Shown here: in pieces, positions 1 through 10,115 of the stretch | Layout: every line of letters begins with the position of its first letter | Position numbering within the stretch: the first letter of the stretch is position 1 | Origin: Diadophis punctatus similis | Lineage: Eukaryota > Chordata > Lepidosauria > Squamata > Dipsadidae | Length of the DNA stretch: 64,000 bases | Assembly (NCBI GenBank): GCA_023053685.1 | Contig: JALIGW010000142.1 | Location: 255,501-319,500, forward strand | Direction of reading: 5' to 3' | The notes under the pieces: model-generated | What the model was told of the DNA's origin: nothing | The model's input: only the letters and a program-made list of their open reading frames with translations | The model's database searches: none | Program-made: the position numbers and the translations under genes

Positions 1-360
1 ACTGAAAAAGTGATTTATGACCATTTTTCACACTTACGACGGTTGCAGCATCCCGGGGTCATGTGATAAAAAACCAGACACTTGGCCACTGACTCATATT
101 TGTGATGGTTGCAGTGTCCCGGGATCCTGTGATCCTCTTGCGACTTTCTGACAAGCAAAGTTAATGAGGAAGCCAGATTCACTTAACAATCATGTTACTA
201 ACTTAACAACTGCAGTGATTCACTTAACAGCTGTGGCAAGAAAAGTCGTAAAAAACTCATTGTAAAAGGTTGTAAAATGGGGCAAAACTAATCTAACAAC
301 TATCTCACTTAGCAACAGAAATTTTGGGCTCAATTGTGGTTGTAGGTCGAGGATTACTTG
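1..360. mobile_element. Tigger-like non-autonomous DNA transposon, left end outside window
   Basis: This AT-moderate element ends at 360 with the terminal inverted repeat ending GAGGATTACTTG, followed by TA. Its interior shares runs such as cttaacaactgcagtgattcac and caacagaaattttgggctc with the copies at 15900-16280, 43575-43960 and 56340-56709, the last two in either orientation. TIRs starting CAGGTAGT and TA target duplication fit the pogo/Tigger group of Tc1/mariner elements; this class call is inferred. No transposase reading frame is present, so it is a MITE-like passenger. The window edge removes its left terminus. Confidence 0.7.
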
Positions 361-369
361 TATCTAGCA

Positions 370-1097
370 CAGTGATGGCGAACCTTTTTTTCCCTCAGGT
401 GCCAAAAGCACTATGCACGCGCGCACGAGCCCACACCCATAATGCAATGCCCACAATGTGCCCGGCCCCTACTCATGCGTGTGTGACACCCCCCCGTGCT
501 GCCCCACCACCCGTGCATGTGCACATGACCCCCTCCCCCACTCCCCCGTTTCCTGACTTCCGGTGGACCCGATAGGCCCGTTTTTTGCCCTCCCCAGACT
601 CCAGAGCCTTCCCTGGAGCCTAGGTAGGGCAAAAACGGCCTACCTCATCCCCCCGGAGGCCCTCTGGAGGCAGGAAATGGCCCATTTTCAACTTCCAGTG
701 GGCCTGGTAGGCCCATTTTTCACCCTCCCCAGGCTCCAAGGGCTTCCCTGGAGCCTGGGGAGGGCGAAAATGGTCTCCCTGCCCCCCCCCCGAGGCCCTC
801 CAGAGGCTGGAAATCGCCTGTTTACCGACTTCCGGTAGGCCTGGTAGGTCCTTTTTTCGCACTCCCCAGGCTCCAGAGGCTTTCTTGGAGCCTGGGGAGG
901 GAAAAAATGCCCTCCCCCACCCCCTGGATGCCCTCTGGAGGCCAAAAATGCCCTCCCAAATCCTCCGTGCGAGCCGAAAATCAGCTGGCCGGCACGCACA
1001 TGTGCGCTGGAGCTGAGCTAGGGCAATGGCTTGCGTGCCGGCATATATGGCTCCGCATGCCACCTGTGGCACGCGTGCCATAGGTTCGCCATCACAG
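370..1097. mobile_element. Non-autonomous hAT element with exact 8-bp TSD
   Basis: The 728-bp element begins CAGTGATGGCGAACC and ends GGTTCGCCATCACAG, which are inverted repeats of each other. It is flanked by the direct repeat ATCTAGCA at 362-369 and 1098-1105. An 8-bp TSD with short TIRs is typical of hAT transposons. The inside is GC-rich and contains repeated gene-like blocks (ccccaggctccagagg, gcctggggagggcgaaaa) in both orientations, so it is partly foldback. Overlapping reading frames on both strands come from this composition and do not resemble a transposase. Related copies lie at 8315-10310, 44217-44642 and 46123-46415. Confidence 0.85.
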
Positions 1098-1105
1098 ATC
1101 TAGCA

Positions 1106-1467
1106 GGTTAAGGAAATAATAAATAGATTAATTGTGTATCAGGATGTGGGAAGGTATTGCATCCCATCTATCTTATGTGTCATGCATTTAGAACTTAGAA
1201 ATCAACCTTTTATTGGTCCTTTAAGCTCTTGGAAGATACCATTGTTCATTCACAATACAAGAATGCATTAAAAATATTCATATCTGAAATTATGTGGCCC
1301 TTCACCAAAATGATTCAAAACAACCACAGCAGGTCCAAAGTGAATCTTGTTTACTGGGCCCTCCACAGCTAATCATAATTAACTTTATCTGCACTGCACT
1401 GGTCTGTATTGCTGGTATACTCGTGCGTGCTTTACACAAACTGAAAATGAAGAAATTGCTACTTGTT
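1106..1467. other. Low-copy AT-rich DNA, nothing recognised
   Basis: Apart from the L1 target duplication at 1452-1467 I see no repeat signature, splice-bounded exon or RNA gene here. Confidence 0.5.
1452..1467. repeat. L1 target site duplication, one copy
   Basis: The 16-bp word GAAATTGCTACTTGTT occurs here and exactly again at 4066-4081. The pair encloses the minus-strand L1 element and marks a reverse-transcription-primed insertion. A perfect match of this length suggests a young insertion. Confidence 0.9.
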
Positions 1468-1949
1468 TTTTTTTTCTGTTCAAAAAGTTTTATTAGTACA
1501 AAATTAAATAGATGGTAGCTAAATATTAAATATAAAGTACAAGCATTTTTTTATTTTTTCTCCCCCCTAGCCCACCCCCTTCCCTCCCCGCCTCCCCCCC
1601 GAACTTCCCAGAGATAATACAGGGCATAATAATAAATTTAAATTGTTAATAAAAAGGAAAAAAAAGAAAAGAAGAACATTATTTTTTAAAAACTTCAACT
1701 CCAAATTATACACTAATAATATATTGTCTATGTATACAATAGTAAAGATACAAAAAAGAAAAGAAAGGAAAGAAAGAGAAATCTCTTTAACAATACAAGA
1801 AAAACATAACTAAAATAAAATAGAGAGAAAATAAAAGAGAGAGAAAAAAAATAAACAAACAAACCTCCTCCCTCCTCCCTTCAATCCTCTACCTTATACA
1901 AAGTAAATATTATATAAATAATAACTAAATATAAAATACAAAAATCTTA

Positions 1950-2232
1950 AACTAATATTATTAACATTAAGAATAACCTCAAAGATAAATAAAACTTAGC
2001 TAAATGTTACGTAAATAATCATTAAATATTAAATTTCATCATAATATTAATAACATAATATTATTCTAGATTAACTTATTAACTTCAAAAAACAAAAAAA
2101 CCTTTGAAGTCTTTAAAAAAAAGGAAAAAAAATCTTCAACAAGTTGTATATATCTAATATTATTAACATTAAAAATAGCCTCAAAGTTATATAAAACTTA
2201 GCTAAATATTGCATAGGTAATCATTAAATAGG
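1950..2232 (-). repeat. Duplicated block in the L1 3' region
   Basis: An AT-rich block at about 1953-2034 (actaatattattaacatta, then acctcaaagataaataaaac) recurs with changes at about 2154-2232. The spacing is roughly 200 bp. It is part of the element's 3' untranslated region and has no coding potential. Confidence 0.6.
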
Positions 2233-2318
2233 GAAAAGGAAAAGTACAATCATATTAGTCTCTATCCGTCCAATATATTTCAACACCACATCTTTTTGTA
2301 TCTTGATAGTTGCATCTT

Positions 2319-3389
2319 TTAATAACTCAATGGTTTCGAATTTATCAACTCGTCTCCCATCTGGTCCCAAACCTCCATCTCCTTTTCCCCGACTGTCTGG
2401 CTCTGGCACTCCTTTTGGTTTTTAAAATCTATTTCCTTTTGATCCAGCAAAGATGGCTTCCCCTCCTCCTCCTCTTTTATTTTCATACATCCTTCCTCTG
2501 GAATTTTGGATATATCAGCCTTTAAAACATTGACATAAAATTCAGTAGCTTTTTTTATCGTATTAAGCCGGTATCTTTTTCCAGAAAATTTCACTGCTAC
2601 TCCGACTGGCGCTTCCCATTTATATTGTAAATTTAATCTTTTGAATTCATCAATCAAAAAAGTGTAGCTTTTTCTGGCTTTAAGCATTTTAGAGGGGATT
2701 TCTTTCCAAATCTTTAATTCCTGACCATTCACCTTGAGATTATTGTTGAACATTGCCTGTATAATTCTATTCCTTAGAGCTCTTGTGGTAAAATATATGA
2801 CAATGTCCCTTGGTAAATGTTTTTGTTTAGCATACCACGAATTGATTCTGTATATTTTGTCGATTTGTGTAGCCAATTCCACTTTAGAAATTCCAGACAC
2901 CTGATCCAATGCATCAACCATCCTTCCTTTTAAATCTTCATATAATCCCTCTTTCAAACCTCTGACCCTTATAGCAACTTCCATGGATCTAAACTGTGTC
3001 ATCAACACCTCTGTTTCAAAATTTGCAATGTCATTTTGGATTTTATCTATGTATTTCACCGAGGTTGCCAAAGCTTGTTTATTTGTTTCAATACATTCTG
3101 CCAAAACTTCAATATTTGTTGCTAAACCTTTGCAAACCTCTAACACATCCAATCTGAGTTGTTGATTCATATTCTTCAAAGCAGCCTGCATTTTTTTGTC
3201 TATCTCACTAATTTTCTGATTAAATTCCAAAGTCAGTTCATGTTTCATAATCTTTAAATTATTTAATAAATTTTCAGGTGTCAAAGGCTGTGGAGGTGTT
3301 AACTCAGTATTAAGTTGCGTTTTAGAAATATATCCAGAGGGATAGTCATTTCTTTTAGTCAAAACAATCTTTCCAGATTTTGAAGCCAT
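2319..3389 (-). CDS. L1 ORF1 protein (Transposase_22 family RNA-binding protein)
   Basis: This uninterrupted 356-residue frame encodes an L1 ORF1 protein, a nucleic-acid chaperone that trimerises and coats L1 RNA in cytoplasmic particles. Residues about 40-130 are heptad-rich, leucine/lysine/glutamate coiled coil. An RRM-like domain follows at about 136-225, with IRVRGLKEG near 140 and PRDIVIYF near 193. The C-terminal domain spans about 230-290, with KARKSYTFLIDEF and KFSGKRYRL. An acidic, glutamine-rich tail ends the protein. Mammalian ORF1p is about 340 residues, so the length is normal. The first ATG lies just after the 5' UTR and opens MASKSGK. No frameshift or stop is present, unlike almost all other coding remnants in the window. 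ORF2 does not follow. Confidence 0.88.
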   Translation of the reverse strand: MASKSGKIVLTKRNDYPSGYISKTQLNTELTPPQPLTPENLLNNLKIMKHELTLEFNQKISEIDKKMQAALKNMNQQLRLDVLEVCKGLATNIEVLAECIETNKQALATSVKYIDKIQNDIANFETEVLMTQFRSMEVAIRVRGLKEGLYEDLKGRMVDALDQVSGISKVELATQIDKIYRINSWYAKQKHLPRDIVIYFTTRALRNRIIQAMFNNNLKVNGQELKIWKEIPSKMLKARKSYTFLIDEFKRLNLQYKWEAPVGVAVKFSGKRYRLNTIKKATEFYVNVLKADISKIPEEGCMKIKEEEEGKPSLLDQKEIDFKNQKECQSQTVGEKEMEVWDQMGDELINSKPLSY

Positions 3390-4065
3390 TATGGTGTTTC
3401 AAAAGAGTACAAAGAAAAAAGAAAAAGAAAAAAAAGCCAGATGCCTGATTAAAGTTTTTTCCAGTTTCAAAACCAAGTAATCTTTTATTATTAAAAATCT
3501 TTCAATTATAACTTTAATCCAGGGTTAGGAGACAGAGAAAGAAAAAGCCATTTTTCCAAGTTAAAAGTTTCCATAAGAGAAAAAAAAAGCCTCTGGGAAA
3601 ACGAAAGTCACTTTCACTTCTCAATTGCCATATTGTTACTTTGTTTCCTTTGTTTCCTTGCCGAAGTGAAAGCTTACCCAGGAGTTGAAAAAAAAGAAAA
3701 AAGAGGTTTCAGTACTTGCCCATCTCACGCCTGTTTCTCTCTGTCTGCTTCTATAGTTCAAAAGTAATTGTAAATCCCATTCTGGAAGCAGCGGCTGGTC
3801 ATGACATCTAGCTCCGCAAAAGCGGAGGTTTCCTGATCCTCGGAGCTAGAGACAGGCTGCATGGGGAGCTCTCCCTTAGCGCCCCTAGATGGCTCCTAGG
3901 GTGCTGGGGGGGCTCTACCCCACCTGTCAGGCTCTCATCTCTCCCCTTTGCCTGGGGAAGAGATTTCAAAGCCGCCAGACAGCTGTTCTGGCGGCTTTTT
4001 ACGAGGATCGGAAAGGCACCCGACGAGGGGACGTCCGCGATGGCGCGCTCCAAACCGGAAGTCTC
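3390..4065 (-). promoter_or_regulatory. L1 5' UTR, presumed internal promoter region
   Basis: The segment upstream of ORF1 is GC- and CpG-richer than its flanks at its distal end (3800-4065) and reaches the target duplication directly, so the 5' end appears complete. It contains a hairpin with arms agccgccag and ctggcggct near 3973-4000. L1 5' UTRs normally carry the internal RNA polymerase II promoter; that role is inferred here from position. Confidence 0.6.
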
Positions 4066-4163
4066 GAAATTGCTACTTGTTACAGAATGGATCACATGTG
4101 AAATAGTGCATGCAATAGAAATATCATAAAATAAATTTCCAATAGACAGAGGTTTCTTTAGAA

Positions 4164-4272
4164 CAGGGTTTGTCAGTCTCTACGATTTTAGGATGGTTCC
4201 CTAGCCAGCAGGCTGGGAATTTTGGGAGTTGAAGTCCACCCATCTTAAAGTTGCAAAGGTTGAGAAAGACTG
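4164..4272. mobile_element. Palindromic hAT MITE
   Basis: The 109-bp element starts cagggtttgtcagtctc and ends gttgagaaagactg, with internal gggagttgaagtccacc. The flanks CTTTAGAA (4156-4163) and CTTTAGAC (4273-4280) form a near-exact 8-bp TSD. It belongs to a group of short palindromic MITEs seen again at 15318, 16847, 35465 and 62609. Confidence 0.7.
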
Positions 4273-4394
4273 CTTTAGACTATCCCAAGAGGTTTTAAAA
4301 TCCCAAACAGAAAATTTGGCAACTTTGTAGGTGATAGCATTTTTCTCCACTAAAAGGAAAGAGACCTAACAAGCTTCTCAGCACCCAGGAAGGA

Positions 4395-4555
4395 GTATGA
4401 AATAATTACTATGTGAAATTAGAGCTCTTGCCTCACAATCAGGAGGTTATGAGTTCAATCCTAGGTAGAGGCAGATCTAGGGTCTCCTGCTTGGGCAGGG
4501 GGTTGGACTATATGACCTGTAAGATCCCTTCCAACTCTGTTAATCTGTAAGTCCT
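4395..4555 (+). mobile_element. tRNA-derived SINE with CR1-type 3' tail
   Basis: The 5' part resembles a degenerate tRNA, with a B-box-like gagttcaatcc at about 4450. The 3' part (gcagggggttggactata ... cccttccaactctgtt) matches the plus-strand 3' end of CR1 seen at 18700-18770. This chimeric build would let CR1 reverse transcriptase mobilise the SINE. The copy is diverged and I could not find a clear TSD. Confidence 0.6.
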
Positions 4556-5165
4556 CATCTGTAAGTAGAAAAGGACAAGTGCAATGGTACAGGTTGTTGC
4601 TAAACTACAGGAGAAACATGATATAGTAATTTATTGAATTTGCCCTCTAGTACATCAGATTGAAATACTGTACCTAACTGGCTGAACGCATAAGAGATTT
4701 GTCTCCACTTGTGATAATTTGAAGGACCCTAGAAAGATCAATTTGCAATTTTATGTCTGTTAGAATAGGACATATCAAACGGGCCTATTTTGGCCCAAAG
4801 GCTGAGCGGCAATATGCTAGCATTTGGCTGTATTATATCCCCTGTCTTCATTGATATCATTAGCTGGACTTCATATATTTTGCATGGCTGCTGTCCGCAA
4901 AGGCTTTGTGTAGCACAAATTCAGCACAACGTTTTGCAGAGATGCATGGCTTCAAGCAAGAAGGGGTTTCTGCACTCATGCTGTGTGCATGCACAGAGTC
5001 TCTTCTGGCTACTATATATAGTACAGTCAGAGCAAGCAAGTGAATGTTCTTAGAATGAAGGACTCACGTAGCTCAGCAAAGCCCTAGTTCTGATCTATTT
5101 GGGGGGCGGGGGAGAAAACTGAACAAAAGCAGGTATTCAAGCAGAAGATTTAAACCTCCACTCAT
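4556..5165. other. Unassigned DNA
   Basis: No recognised element, exon or RNA gene is visible. A G run lies at 5101-5112. Confidence 0.4.
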
Positions 5166-5169
5166 CTCC

Positions 5170-5245
5170 AAAGATCAGATATAAATTTAGATTTATTATT
5201 AGAGTTGGAAGGGACCTTGCAGGTCATCCAGTCCAACCCCCTGCT
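5170..5245 (-). mobile_element. CR1 3' terminal fragment
   Basis: The words gagttggaagggaccttg and aggtcatccagtccaacccc are the complement of the conserved CR1 3' end. The fragment directly abuts the plus-strand CR1 endonuclease fragment at 5246, which suggests one insertion whose 5' part was inverted. Confidence 0.75.
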
Positions 5246-5812
5246 CAATGACACAACAATAGGAGTATACTACAGACCACCAAACCAAACAGCAACAATG
5301 GACACCCTTTTTACCAACCAGCTAAATAACATATGCAAGAAAAACAACATTGTAATAATGGGAGACTTCAACTACCCGGATATCAACTGGAAAACCAACT
5401 CAGCACCAAGTGAGAAATCTAACAGATTCCTAATCAGCCTAGCTGACAACTTCATTGTCCAAAAAGTGGAGGAGGGAACTAGAGGGGCAGCCATACTGGA
5501 TTTAATACTAACAAACAGAGAAGAAACAATAGAAGGAGTTGAAGCTGCAGGAACACTTGGCGAGAGTAACCACGTAATACTAAAATTCACCATAAAGCAA
5601 ACACAAATAACTGAACATAACGACACCTATATCCCAGACTTTAAAAAAGCCGACTTCAATAAACTCAGAGAAAACTTGGGGAAGATCCCTTGGATGAAAG
5701 TACTAAAGGGTAAAACAACTCAAGAAGTCTGGGAGATCCTAAAAAACACGATCTTAAAAGCCCAGAACACCACATTACCGATGAGGAAGAAAAACAAGAA
5801 ATCCATAACATA
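5246..5812 (+). pseudogene. CR1 LINE ORF2 fragment, endonuclease domain
   Basis: The translation (in a frame running to the stop at 5811-5813) carries the C-terminal half of an apurinic/apyrimidinic-type endonuclease as found in CR1 ORF2. Visible motifs are GVYYRPPN, then MGDFNYPDINW (the conserved GDFN box), ILDLILTN and LGESNHVI. The last normally reads SDH, and the catalytic aspartate is replaced by asparagine here, so the domain would be inactive even if expressed. The N-terminal half and the reverse transcriptase are missing. The apparent start methionine upstream belongs to the inverted CR1 tail and is not a real start. Confidence 0.85.
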
Positions 5813-6984
5813 ATCATCCATCTAACATAATGTTAGATAGATGAAGTGAATAAAAGAGGAAAGATGCACAGAAAGCCTAGGACTCTCTCTTATTTTACTT
5901 TGTACAGTTTTTTATGGGAATAGATATGAAACTAGATTTGTGTCTTGTTGCTAAATCCCCCCCCCAACAAAACCCATGAACACTTTGAAACAGGCATCTC
6001 CGTCGTGTGGCCCATAGGCCACATGAGGCCCTCGACAGCTAGTAATGTGGCCCTACAAGATGGTAAACTTCTAACCTTATTATGTGATTTATATGCATTA
6101 ACTATATTATTTATTTTATATATGGCCCTGTTAAGGAGAATAAATCTCCATAGAGGCGATGTTGATCTTTCTCTCGGAACTCAGACATTTAGAAATAAAG
6201 CCAAAGTTAAAAGTCTAATAGAAAATATTTATTTTGGTACAAAAACAATAAATTCTGAATAGTTACATTCTTGCTAATTAAATGCGACCTTTCCGGTCAG
6301 AGCCAAACCACAAGAGAATAATGGAGAATCAGGAATGCACACATGCGCAGAAGATCACATCACATGTTCTGCTTGTAATGGAATGTACCATAATGTTAGA
6401 ATAGGGATGCATCACCCTGCATATACATACAACTGGCAATATTCACTATGTGACAGGCCCAAGACAATTGCCTCAGCCCAGGCAAGCCAAACGTTTGGTC
6501 ATTCATGCTTTAAAACAAGAATAAGGAACAATATAACCCAAATATTTTTCTAAAACCATATATCTTACACCACATAGTAAGACATATCTGCTACGCACTG
6601 TTGAACTGTCTGCACAAATTTCATTTGTCTGACTTTCTGGTGCCTTGGAAAATAGCCTACTTCACTAAAACACCAGCAAAATGGAAAGCTAGAACAGAAA
6701 AGCATGAATATAGGGCACTCATAGGGACCTGCACTTTCATTGCACATATTTTAGAATTAATTATGCCTCCATTCTATTTAACCATATAGTTGTTTGATGG
6801 CAATGCCTAAATAACAAGCTTAGATTGGAATGGACTGGGTGAATGGCAGGCATAAACAGCTCCTCGCCTGATCTTTTTTGAAAATAAGACCAGTTAAGTG
6901 GATTATTTTAGAAAGCTAAACCAAGTCAGACTTGGTTAATACCACCATGAAATATCCAAACTGTACCTAGACTGTGGACAGACG

Positions 6985-7010
6985 GACACAGACAGACAGA
7001 CAGACAGACA
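6985..7010. repeat. (GACA)n microsatellite
   Basis: About five to six GACA units. GACA and GATA arrays together make up snake Bkm-type satellite DNA. Confidence 0.8.
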
Positions 7011-7912
7011 AAAGACAAAGTCAAGCCACATCCATTCAATTGTTAAGAAAACTACATGGATATTTCCACAAATTCTGCAGCAACAGGTTTCAGTTCTATA
7101 GAGATTATCTTGCATTTATTCTTAGCAATGATTGACATGTGCTCTTTGCCAAGCTACAATTCACACAAAATTCTGTTTTTTTTAAAAAAAACAACCCTGT
7201 GTTTTCAAAGTGTAAATATGCAGTTTTAAAGAAAATAAAGAAAATGTGTGATAGAAACATGTTGGATAATATACACGCATCCAATCATGCCTGAAAGTTC
7301 ATACTGGTATCACTGACTCAGGTGATGAGAAGCTCTTGCATTGTGTGACATCCTGTGATCTCAAGCTCAGGATTCAACAATGCTACTATTGGCAGCTATT
7401 CTCTTGTGTCGGCATAAGAACAATGTGATCTTCTGAACGGAAACAAACAAACAAAAACCAGGATGAAAACCACTGAGGAGTATTGACACCTCTAAAAACA
7501 ACAAACACCTCAAATCCAGTTTCAGAAGCACCCGAAAAATACCATTCTCATTCGTTACAATGCCCATTAGCTATGAGATGATGATGATGTCACAAGACAT
7601 CAGAAGTTGGAGATCTTCTCTGAAAAGTTTACCAAGCAAAATTTGCTTTGTTTTATTAAATAATTCATTCTGAAATGAATAGATTTAAAGATAGCATAAA
7701 AGAGAACTGGAGTTGACTGAGGCCTCTCCTTAAAATATTACAGTTGATGTAAAAAACCACGAATCTATTACTTCTTAACAACAGATCCTTAAAGACAATC
7801 TTTCATGGTTCACCATTTGACAGCCAAGTAGTGGAAGGGCTGTGGTATTCTCAATGCTAGTCAGCAGAAAAGAAAACCCATCATTGATGGGAGTTGATTT
7901 CTCATAGCCGCT

Positions 7913-7940
7913 AAGGGGAGTCAAAGTGTTGACTCCCCTT
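7913..7940. repeat. Perfect 12-bp hairpin
   Basis: AAGGGGAGTCAA, a 4-base spacer AGTG, then TTGACTCCCCTT form an exact inverted repeat. No T tract or gene context suggests a role. Confidence 0.8.
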
Positions 7941-8149
7941 ATTGATTTTCTTCACCCTAATCAGTGTCATCTTATCCTATTATCTCCTGATCTATGAACC
8001 CACTTTCAACTTTAGCATAAAAGCTTCTATGATTTAGCACCACATTAGTTTTTGGCACAACTTCATGAGATTGTTCACTTAAAATGTGAGTAGATAAGAG
8101 CTAAACTGAACCACTGTTGAAGGATATTTCTATATCTGTCTGTCTGTCT

Positions 8150-8160
8150 ATCATCTATAG

Positions 8161-8247
<87 letters not shown>

Positions 8248-8280
8248 TTATCTATCCATCCATCCATCCATCCATCCACT
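8150..8280. repeat. (CTAT)n then (ATCC)n microsatellite
   Basis: A near-perfect CTAT array at about 8158-8250 passes into CATC/ATCC units up to 8280. On the other strand it is (GATA)n. Confidence 0.95.
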
Positions 8281-8452
8281 CATCTTTGTAAATTCTAATT
8301 CCTATTGTCTAAACCCGTGGTGGCGAACCTATGGCACGCGTGCCACAGGTGGCACGTGGAGCCATTTCGGCTGGCATGCCACGGGTCCGGCACATTCTAC
8401 TTCCGGGTTTCTGGCGCGCATGTGCAGAGCTGCTAGAGCTACCCGAAGCAGA

Positions 8453-9015
8453 AGGAGGAGGGGCGGTTGCGCAGGCTGGGCGGCTCGTGTAACCGCTCCC
8501 TCCTCCTTCTGCTGCCAGCCTCATGTTCCTGCTTCTGCCCGGAGTGCCAGGCTTGGAGCAGAAGGAGGAGGGGGCGGTTGCGCGAGCCGCCCAGCCTGCG
8601 CAACCGCCCCCTTCTCCTGCTCCAAGCCTCGCACTCCGGGCACCAGCCGGAACGTGAGGCTGGCAGGAGAAGGAGGAGGGAGCGGTTACGCGAGCCGCCC
8701 AGCCTGCGCAACCGCCCCCTTCTCCTGCTCCAAGCCTCGCACTCCAGGCACCAGCCGGAACGTGAGACTGGCAGGAGAAGGAGGAGGGAGCGGTTACGCG
8801 AGCCGCCCAGCCTGCGCAACCGCCCCCTTCTCCTGCTCCAAGCCTCGCACTCCGGGCACCAGCCGGACCGTGAGACTGGCAGGAGAAGGAGGAGGGAGCG
8901 GTTACGCGAGCCGCCCAGCCTGCGCAACCGCCCCTCCTCCTTCTCCTGCCAGTCTCACGTTCCGGCTGGTGCCCGGAGTGCGAGGCTTGGAGCAGGAGAA
9001 GGGGGCTGTTGCGCA
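8453..9015. repeat. 108-bp tandem and inverted units, left block
   Basis: The word cgagccgccc recurs at 8583, 8691, 8799 and 8907, exactly 108 bp apart. Each unit contains ggagcggttacgcgagccg and ccaagcctcgcactccgg. The units at both edges of the block are reversed. Confidence 0.9.
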
Positions 9016-9017
9016 GG

Positions 9018-9664
9018 CTGCATCCCTGCCATTCTCCCTGCCATTCAAGCGGCCGAAGGAGCCCCGGAGCGCCGACGTTGCCCTCCTTCTCGGTCTCCTG
9101 CCGCCACCGCCAGCTGCAGCCTTCCCAGCAGGTGGGCGCACGTGGAAGGGGTCGCGGAGCAGAGGCGCCCGGCGGTTTAAGGCAAGAGGCGGGCGGGAGA
9201 TGCGGGCAGGAGCTTGCTTCCGCCGATGCCACTTCTGGCATCCCTGCGCCTCTCGCACCGCTCGCCGGGTGTCTCTGCTCCGCGATCCCTCCCCTGCGCG
9301 CCCACCTGCTGGGAAGGCTGCAGCTGGCGGTGACGGCAGGAGACCAAGAAGGAGGGCAGCTGCAGCCTTCCCAGCAGGTGGGCGCGCAGGGGAGGGATCG
9401 TGGAGCAGAGACACCCGGCGAGCGGTGCGAGAGGTGCAGGGATGCCAGAAGTGGCATCGGCGGAAGCAAGCTCCTGCCCGCATCTCCCGCCCGCCTCTTG
9501 CCTTAAACCGCCGGGCGCCTCTGCTCCACGACCCCTTCCACGCGCGCCCACCTGCTGGGAAGGCTGCAGCTGGCGGTGGCGGCAGGAGACCGAGACGGAG
9601 GGCAACGTCGGCGCTCCGGGGCTCCTTCGGCCGCTTGAATGGCAGGGAGAATGGCAGGGATGCA
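9018..9664. repeat. 308-bp-arm palindrome
   Basis: Left arm 9018-9325 and right arm 9357-9664 are near-exact reverse complements. For example gccacttctggcatccctg in the left arm pairs with cagggatgccagaagtggc in the right arm. Paired positions add up to a constant value, so almost no indels have accumulated. Confidence 0.88.
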
Positions 9665-9857
9665 GCAGCGGGCGTTTTTGAGCTCCCGCCCGGCTTGGAA
9701 GTTTCAGCGGTGGCAGTAGCGCTCTCTCCTTCCCTCCCATGCGCGTTAATCCTGCCGGCGCCTGCCTCGCAGGTGAGCCCTGACCGCCGCCACCGCCTCG
9801 CCCGCAGGGCAGCAGCGGCGTGTCCAGCCATGGCGAAGGCGGCGGTGCCGGACGATG
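9665..9857 (+). other. Unique spacer with exon-like features inside the hAT element
   Basis: This is the only interior part of the element without an inverted partner. It holds a splice-donor-like cgcag|gtgagc at about 9768-9778, an acceptor-like cgcccgcag at about 9799-9807, and an ATG in strong Kozak context (gccATGG, about 9830) opening MAKAAVPDD. It could be a captured host promoter or first exon, but this is unproven. The frame joins the 108-bp repeat soon after. Confidence 0.4.
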
Positions 9858-10115
9858 CTGGTGCCCGGAGTGCGAGGCTTGGAGCAGGAGAAGGGGGCGG
9901 TTGCGCAGGCTGGGCGGCTCGCGTAACCGCTCCCTCCTCCTTCTCCTGCCAGTCTCACGTTCCAGCTGGTGCCCAGAGTGCGAGGCTTGGAGCAGGAGAA
10001 GGGGGCGGTTGCGCAGGCTGGGCGGCTCGCGTAACCGCTCCCTCCTCCTTCTGCTGTCAGCCTCACGTTCCGGCTTGTGCCCGGAGTGCGAGGCTTGGAG
10101 CAGGAGGAGGAGGGG
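9858..10115 (+). repeat. 108-bp units, right block
   Basis: The unit starts at 9858, 9966 and 10074 with ctggtgccc or cttgtgccc, again 108 bp apart. The orientation is opposite to most units of the left block. Confidence 0.9.

Larger units (their letters stand above)
1468..4065 (-). mobile_element. Half-L1 retrotransposon: 5' UTR, ORF1, 3' UTR, no ORF2
   Basis: This 2.6-kb minus-strand element lies between exact 16-bp TSDs (1452-1467, 4066-4081). In its own direction it has a CpG-rich 5' UTR of about 675 bp (4065-3390), an open ORF1 (3389-2319), an AT-rich 3' region of about 850 bp, a polyadenylation signal AATAAA (complement of 1489-1494) and a short A tail (T run at about 1468-1476). A pyrimidine tract at 1558-1602 reads as a G-rich tract on the element strand, as in many L1 3' UTRs. 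ORF2, which normally follows ORF1 and supplies endonuclease and reverse transcriptase, is absent. The arrangement recalls mammalian HAL1 (half-L1) elements. The insertion would need an L1 ORF2 protein in trans; that is an inference. Confidence 0.85.
5813..8150. other. Mostly low-copy DNA
   Basis: This 2.3-kb stretch shows no recognised gene. It holds a small (GACA)n run at about 6985-7010 and a perfect hairpin at 7913-7940. Short reading frames here have no protein-family features. Confidence 0.45.

Noticed and set aside
620..1081. 153-codon minus-strand frame
   Set aside because: Lies wholly inside a non-autonomous hAT element with repeated GC-rich blocks; no transposase motif.
3808..4095. 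95-codon minus-strand frame
   Set aside because: Lies in the L1 5' UTR and crosses the target duplication.
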